DNA of 10,725 nt, from assembly GCA_025358195.1 (NCBI GenBank), contig JANYKP010000386.1, positions 1-10,725 of the forward strand. The letters are read 5' to 3'. The notes under the pieces were generated by a model. It was not told where the DNA came from and made no database searches. It worked only from the letters and a program-made list of their open reading frames with translations. The stretch's first letter is position 1. Each line of letters opens with the position of its first letter. The stretch is from Cyclobacteriaceae bacterium (GTDB taxonomy: Bacteria; Bacteroidota; Bacteroidia; Cytophagales; Cyclobacteriaceae). Of the stretch, positions 7,120-10,725 are shown piece by piece. Made by a program: the position numbers and the translations under genes.

Positions 7120-7341
7120 AAAAAAATCTGGTCAAAGTTAGGATAAATCCGCTGTTACCAGACCGGAATAGTCAAATATCCTTATTAACCAGGTATCCCT
7201 TGCGATGTGAATGGTCACACATTCTTTTCCGTTCCTTGCATAGCCGAAATTTCTGATTCTGTTCCTATGGAGCTATACTCCATTAAGAATATGTCAACGA
7301 CTAAGAAAGAATTAATCTTGAATGGAATCGCATCTTAAAAA
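7120..7341. other. Intergenic gap inside the polysaccharide cluster
   Basis: This 222-base stretch separates the aminotransferase from the acyltransferase, the largest gap in the window. Besides the candidate promoter it holds the dyad TGTGA-N4-TCACA at 7206-7219, a short inverted repeat ATGGAG/CTCCAT at 7267-7283, and a 23-codon plus-strand reading frame (7267-7338) without a clear ribosome-binding site. I see no convincing gene or RNA. The gap suggests the aminotransferase can be transcribed independently of the genes upstream of it. Confidence 0.6.
7133..7162 (-). promoter_or_regulatory. Candidate Bacteroidota-type promoter for the aminotransferase gene
   Basis: On the minus strand TAACTTTG (7140-7133) matches the Bacteroidota -7 consensus TAnnTTTG exactly. 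TCTG (7162-7159), one mismatch from the -33 TTTG, lies 18 bases upstream. The predicted leader before ATG 7119 would be only about ten bases. Such a short AT-rich motif can arise by chance. Confidence 0.35.
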
Positions 7342-7872
7342 TTATCTGGGCCTTTCGCCTATTTTCCGGGCAGGGCTGCCGACATATATTCCCCATGGCT
7401 CAACATCTTTGTTCACGAAGCTACCTGCCCCGATAACTGCCCCTTCGCCAATGGTCACTGGCATGATGACACTTTTGGCACCAATATAGACATCATCAGC
7501 AACTACCAATTTCCCGCCAATTGCTTTCGCTGAGCCCTCACCTAATCCATCCACCATTTTCAGGCCCTTCGCGTGAGAATACGTAGCAGATAAAAAAACA
7601 GTGCCTGGACCTGTGGAAACCCTGCTGCCAATGATAGTCAATCCACCTCCCCAAAAAACAGTATGCGGTTGAACATCGGTGTGCTCGCCGATCGTAACAC
7701 CCTCTCCCGCAAAAATGAAAACAAAATCCCCTATACGGCAATAATCACCAAGGTCGACGACGTGAGGAAATGTTATTTTTGCCAACGGGTAGATCTTCAC
7801 GCCTTTCCCGCAAGACCTTAGTTTATCCTTCACATTTTCACCCATGAATTCGATTCCTTGAATGTCAAGCAT
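7342..7872 (-). CDS. Left-handed beta-helix (hexapeptide-repeat) acyltransferase
   Basis: A 176-residue LbetaH acyltransferase of the type that moves acetyl groups from acetyl-CoA to sugars or amino-sugars. Hexapeptide turns are seen at IGDFVF (47-52), IGEHTD (61-66), IGSRVS (81-86), IGAKSV (130-135), IGEGAV (141-146) and IGAGSF (147-152), with a typical C-terminal GIYVGSPARKIG (161-172). The external loop ATYSHAKG around 96-103 contains His100, a candidate catalytic base. ATG 7872 is 11 bases after the upstream stop; ATG at codon 10 is an alternative. Together with the WecE-type enzyme it may N-acetylate dTDP-Fuc4N in place of the GNAT enzyme WecD used in E. coli, but O-acetylation of a glycan cannot be excluded. 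Confidence 0.85.
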   Translation of the reverse strand: MLDIQGIEFMGENVKDKLRSCGKGVKIYPLAKITFPHVVDLGDYCRIGDFVFIFAGEGVTIGEHTDVQPHTVFWGGGLTIIGSRVSTGPGTVFLSATYSHAKGLKMVDGLGEGSAKAIGGKLVVADDVYIGAKSVIMPVTIGEGAVIGAGSFVNKDVEPWGIYVGSPARKIGERPR

Positions 7873-7883
7873 ATTGTTTTTTT

Positions 7884-8945
7884 TTAAACTTCCTTAAACT
7901 TAGAATAAATAACCTTAAACATGTTACTTCTTTTTTCAACAAGAAAACCGAATTTATTCCTATCCAGCTCTTTCTTATAATCAATCAACATCTTTTCAAA
8001 GTTGTACAATGGTCGCCAGTCCAGTTCTTGTTTAGCTTTCGTGTTGTCGTAAACAAACGAGTCCATCTTGTGAGGTATTTCGGGCCGCAGTACAATGACT
8101 GGCTTTGTTGTGTCTCTCCAAAAAACCCGTGCAATGGTTTCTACCTCTTCTTTTAAGGTAAGCCTGTAAGCAGAAGTGATATTGTACAAACCGCCGGCCT
8201 TCTCGTTGCCAAGCGCTTTCACAAACGCGGAGACAACATCCTTTACGTATATAATGTCTCTGCCTATACTACTATCGCCCCATACTTCAATAGGTTTACA
8301 GGCCATCGCATTCTCAATAAAAGTCTGAAAACCGGTTTTCATTGGTTTTCCGTTTCTGAATATTTCCAAATGCGGTCCAAAGCCATACACCGGTGGGAGT
8401 CGGAATATGATCCCTTTCAAACCATATTGAGCACGGTAATACTCCACCAGATCCTGGGCCGCGCTTTCTGAAATGCAGAACATGGAATACTCCTCATTGT
8501 ACTCCAACGCTCGCCCATCTTCCTCCCTGATGGCTGTCTTCCTTGACCATAAGCCAGATGTATTTCTGTGCGAACTGGCATATATGAGTTTTTGAATCCT
8601 ATTTTTCCGGCAATATTCCAGTATATTCAGCGTACCAACTACATTAACACTGACGTAGTCTTCAGGTGCATTGGCAGATGCGCTAAAGTTGGCGGGCTGA
8701 AGGGCTGCCAAATGAATGACGGCATCATATGGCCCACCCGGTAATTTTTCAAAATCATTTTTACGGGTGATGTCAACCGGGATATAATGAATGTTATTCT
8801 CCCGGTAATACTTTTCACCTATGTCGCTGATATCAGATGCAATTATTTGATGATCCAGTCTTACCAATTCATCAATAAGGTAGGTTCCAATAAAACCTGC
8901 AGCGCCAAAAACCAGGACCCTCTTTCCCTTCATAGTACGCAACAT
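7884..8945 (-). CDS. Extended-SDR NAD-dependent epimerase/dehydratase-like protein with altered active site
   Basis: A 353-residue protein with the Rossmann glycine motif GAAGFIG at 14-20, VDIT at 57-60, VIHLAALQ at 76-83, NVVGTLNILEYC at 101-112, YASSH at 122-126 and IIFRLPPVYGFGPH at 169-182, as in nucleotide-sugar 4-epimerases and dehydratases. The segment that normally reads YxxSK reads FCISE at 156-160, so the catalytic Tyr and Lys both appear replaced, although Ser124/Ser125 are present. It may therefore catalyse something other than classical epimerisation, or bind ligand without turnover. It lies 36 bases after the glycosyltransferase gene and 11 before the acyltransferase gene. A second in-frame ATG at 8933 gives a start closer to the glycine motif and is a plausible alternative. 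Substrate unknown; cytoplasmic. Confidence 0.85.
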   Translation of the reverse strand: MLRTMKGKRVLVFGAAGFIGTYLIDELVRLDHQIIASDISDIGEKYYRENNIHYIPVDITRKNDFEKLPGGPYDAVIHLAALQPANFSASANAPEDYVSVNVVGTLNILEYCRKNRIQKLIYASSHRNTSGLWSRKTAIREEDGRALEYNEEYSMFCISESAAQDLVEYYRAQYGLKGIIFRLPPVYGFGPHLEIFRNGKPMKTGFQTFIENAMACKPIEVWGDSSIGRDIIYVKDVVSAFVKALGNEKAGGLYNITSAYRLTLKEEVETIARVFWRDTTKPVIVLRPEIPHKMDSFVYDNTKAKQELDWRPLYNFEKMLIDYKKELDRNKFGFLVEKRSNMFKVIYSKFKEV

Positions 8946-8981
8946 TTACGTCAGGAATCCAGACCTTCTGAGTTCCTTTAC

Positions 8982-9914
8982 TTACATATTTACCTTTTCA
9001 TCCTCGATGAAAAGGGGTCTTCTTCGCACCTCGGTGTATATGTTTGATAAGTAGCGACCAATAAATCCAAGCATCATCACGATTAAGCTGCCAAAAAAGA
9101 AAATCGAGAGTATGAGTGAAGTGTAACCCGCAGGAACATCTAAAACAAAGAAAAGAACAATATAAATAATTATCATCAGCAGGGTGACGAGGAAGACGCT
9201 GCCACCCAGGTATATCATGAAATTAAGAGGCACATTTGACATGCTGATAATAATGTCAACCATCAGATTAAAGCGCTGTATAAAATTATAATTACTCCGG
9301 CCTGACTGCCTTCTTTTATTTTCAACTTCGATGAAGTCATAGCGGAATCCAAGATCATTAATGATTCCGGAAACGGTACGGTGTATCTCCTGATAGGAAA
9401 GATAATGCCGGGCCAGTCTCGCGGTCATGATTTTCATCATGAGTTGATTGGGAATAATTTTCACGCCTAGCAATTTTCTCAAAATAAACCAGAAAATGGA
9501 AGATGTTGTCTCGTCCTTAACATTATTCCTGGTTTTCGAAACAGTATAAACCAAATCAAAATCATTTTTCACTTTCCGGTACAACAAGGGGATTGCCTCC
9601 GGAGGGTTTTGCAAATCGCCATCCATAATAATAATATAATTCCCCTTCGCATAATTGATGCCCGCACTCATCGCAATCTGCTGTCCAAAATTTCTGCTTA
9701 ACCTGACTCCTCTCACTTCCGGAAACTGGAATGCCTGCCCGAGTATTTTTAACCATGATTTGTCCCCGCTCCGGTCATCAATCAGGATGATTTCATACGT
9801 ACAGTTGAGCGCTAGGGCTTCCTCCCGGATTGCTTTTACCAAATCCTCGACAAACTTTTCACCAAAGTAAACTGTAGCTACTATTGAAAGTTCGATTTCT
9901 CTATCATTCGGCAT
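8982..9914 (-). CDS. GtrB/DPM1-type family 2 glycosyltransferase with two C-terminal membrane segments
   Basis: A 310-residue inner-membrane glycosyltransferase that probably moves a sugar from a nucleotide donor to undecaprenyl phosphate. I start at ATG 9914; an in-frame TTG two codons upstream (9920) is less likely. Numbered from that ATG, the GT-A domain has LSIVATVYFGE at 9-19, LIDDRSGD at 44-51 and IMDGDLQNPPE at 96-106 with the metal-binding DGD (Asp98, Asp100); RQSGRSNY at 202-209 matches the RxxGxSxY motif of bactoprenol glucosyltransferases. Two hydrophobic helices follow at about 231-260 and 266-288, with a basic tail EVRRRP. It heads the run of three closely spaced genes (glycosyltransferase, SDR, acyltransferase). 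No GtrA-like flippase is in the window. It may add a side-branch sugar to a surface glycan, or act in ArnC-like lipid modification. Confidence 0.9.
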   Translation of the reverse strand: MPNDREIELSIVATVYFGEKFVEDLVKAIREEALALNCTYEIILIDDRSGDKSWLKILGQAFQFPEVRGVRLSRNFGQQIAMSAGINYAKGNYIIIMDGDLQNPPEAIPLLYRKVKNDFDLVYTVSKTRNNVKDETTSSIFWFILRKLLGVKIIPNQLMMKIMTARLARHYLSYQEIHRTVSGIINDLGFRYDFIEVENKRRQSGRSNYNFIQRFNLMVDIIISMSNVPLNFMIYLGGSVFLVTLLMIIIYIVLFFVLDVPAGYTSLILSIFFFGSLIVMMLGFIGRYLSNIYTEVRRRPLFIEDEKVNM

Positions 9915-9979
9915 AAACAAACGGTCCCTGAAACGTGTGAGATAAAAAAAAGCAAAATGATTCTACAATTAAAAGTAAC

Positions 9980-9987
9980 CAAAAGTA
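9980..9987 (-). promoter_or_regulatory. Candidate -7 promoter element before the glycosyltransferase operon
   Basis: TACTTTTG on the minus strand matches the Bacteroidota TAnnTTTG element and lies 65 bases upstream of the ATG at 9914, in the 148-base AT-rich gap after the WbqC-like gene. Only a weak -33 candidate (TATG, 20 bases upstream, 10008-10011) is present. The rest of the gap shows no gene or strong hairpin. Confidence 0.28.
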
Positions 9988-10062
9988 ATTTAATTTATGC
10001 AACGAGTCATAGGAAGATATCCATCGAAAGGACAAATGCTCATTCCCCAAATAGTGGATTGT

Positions 10063-10725
10063 TTAGGTCTTGCTGCGAAGATAGTGAATAGCTTCCGGTC
10101 CTTCGTTAAATAGCAAATCAACGATACTCACATCGTGAATAAATGGCGGAAATTGTTGCCGGTACCCGGGATACCCGGAATAATCCATCCATGTAATCTT
10201 TATGTTTTCCTGCTGAAATGCGGCTTCCGAGATGTAGCTCTTTGCGGATGGTCCGGAAAAGTATTCGGTGGCCCCCACTTTTTTCAATACATCCACCAGG
10301 CGTTCCAGTTTTATCCCTGTCGGATGATAACTCGTGGAATTTTCAAATTCCGCCGTTAATCCTAAAAATTGTTTTGCTATCGCCACAATCAGAAACTGGT
10401 TCAACTGTGACAGGTTGGTCCATTTTGTATTCAAATAAAAGTTTTCAAAAAACTCTTTGTATAAATTGAAATATTCGGCCTTTGAGTAGTTGATGCTGAT
10501 CCGGTTCCAATGGTCCTGCTGCCAGTCATGTTTGCTGATGGTTACTTCATTAATTAACCGTTTGAGATCGGTTCCACAGGGTATGCTGATCCACTCCGCA
10601 CCACGGGGAGTTTTGATCTTGTTGCGGTTGCGCCAATCATTTTTCGTAAACTGGACGTCATCATAAAATATGAACAGGTCAGCTTTGCTGATCAAATCAA
10701 AATAACCTTTCCAGGGAAGATAGTT
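10063..10725 (-). CDS. WbqC-like family protein (5' end cut by the window edge)
   Basis: The open frame runs through the window edge. Translation from base 10725 begins NYLPWKGYFDLISKADLF, the family's conserved N-terminal region, so only a few residues are missing. A start at the TTG at 10695 would delete this conserved part and is rejected. The visible 221 residues include FYDDVQFTKNDWRNRNKIKT, a hallmark WbqC stretch, and a SIPCGTDLKRLINEV segment; the end has GYPGYRQQFPPFIHDVSIVDLLFNEG. There is no signal peptide or membrane helix in the visible part. WbqC-like proteins occur in O-antigen and other surface-polysaccharide loci; their chemical role is poorly defined, with acyl- or amino-acid transfer to sugars sometimes suggested. 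It precedes the glycosyltransferase by 148 bases. Confidence 0.88.
   Translation of the reverse strand, partial: NYLPWKGYFDLISKADLFIFYDDVQFTKNDWRNRNKIKTPRGAEWISIPCGTDLKRLINEVTISKHDWQQDHWNRISINYSKAEYFNLYKEFFENFYLNTKWTNLSQLNQFLIVAIAKQFLGLTAEFENSTSYHPTGIKLERLVDVLKKVGATEYFSGPSAKSYISEAAFQQENIKITWMDYSGYPGYRQQFPPFIHDVSIVDLLFNEGPEAIHYLRSKT

Noticed and set aside
7291..7335. Possible short leader peptide (MSTTKKELILNGIAS) of a modified-peptide system
   Set aside because: No core peptide, cyclase or protease is nearby, there is no ribosome-binding site, and the frame is only 15 codons.
9915..9920. TTG start for the glycosyltransferase
   Set aside because: An ATG two codons downstream gives the same domain and needs no rare start codon.
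10693..10695. TTG start for the WbqC-like gene
   Set aside because: The frame stays open to the window edge and the upstream residues NYLPWKGYFD belong to the conserved family N-terminus, so the gene is simply cut by the edge.

Overview
The window reads as chromosomal DNA of an environmental Bacteroidota, probably a Cytophagales-type bacterium. Three things suggest this: the protein families present (a DUF1080 hydrolase, Gfo/Idh and TIM-barrel sugar-isomerase sets, a small STAS/SEC14-like protein, a WbqC-like protein), mostly weak Shine-Dalgarno signals, and candidate promoters of the Bacteroidota TTTG/TAnnTTTG type. The assignment rests on reading the proteins, not on a database search. There is no rRNA, tRNA, CRISPR array, insertion sequence or phage gene. 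All genes except the first lie on the minus strand.

Region 1 (1-1076): a heptanucleotide tandem repeat abuts the start codon of a plus-strand agmatine deiminase gene (aguA; polyamine/putrescine synthesis). Its stop lies one base from the stop of the convergent operon that follows.

Region 2 (1078-5882, minus strand, read from 5882 downwards): a compact six-gene operon. It encodes a Gfo/Idh/MocA oxidoreductase, a cytoplasmic TIM-barrel sugar isomerase/epimerase, a c-type cytochrome lipoprotein, an exported DUF1080 (3-keto-disaccharide hydrolase family) protein, a STAS/SEC14-like protein, and a second TIM-barrel isomerase with a twin-arginine signal. The content fits catabolism of glycosides through 3-keto-sugar intermediates: oxidation at C3, cleavage of the keto-glycoside, then isomerisation or reduction. 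The cytochrome and the mixture of exported and cytoplasmic enzymes are the less ordinary parts.

Region 3 (5883-5988): intergenic, with two adjacent inverted repeats. One is a 30-base near-perfect palindrome that could terminate the upstream transcript or act as an operator for the region 2 operon.

Region 4 (5989-10725, minus strand): a surface-polysaccharide segment. It holds a WbqC-like protein (cut by the window edge), a GtrB/DPM1-type membrane glycosyltransferase, an extended-SDR sugar-nucleotide enzyme whose YxxxK catalytic pair appears replaced, a left-handed beta-helix acyltransferase, and a WecE-type dTDP-4-keto-6-deoxy-glucose aminotransferase. Together they suggest synthesis and transfer of an N-acylated amino-deoxysugar for O-antigen or exopolysaccharide. 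I see no clearly new system. The best leads are the cytochrome-containing 3-keto-sugar operon, the SDR with the altered active site, and the repeat in front of aguA.
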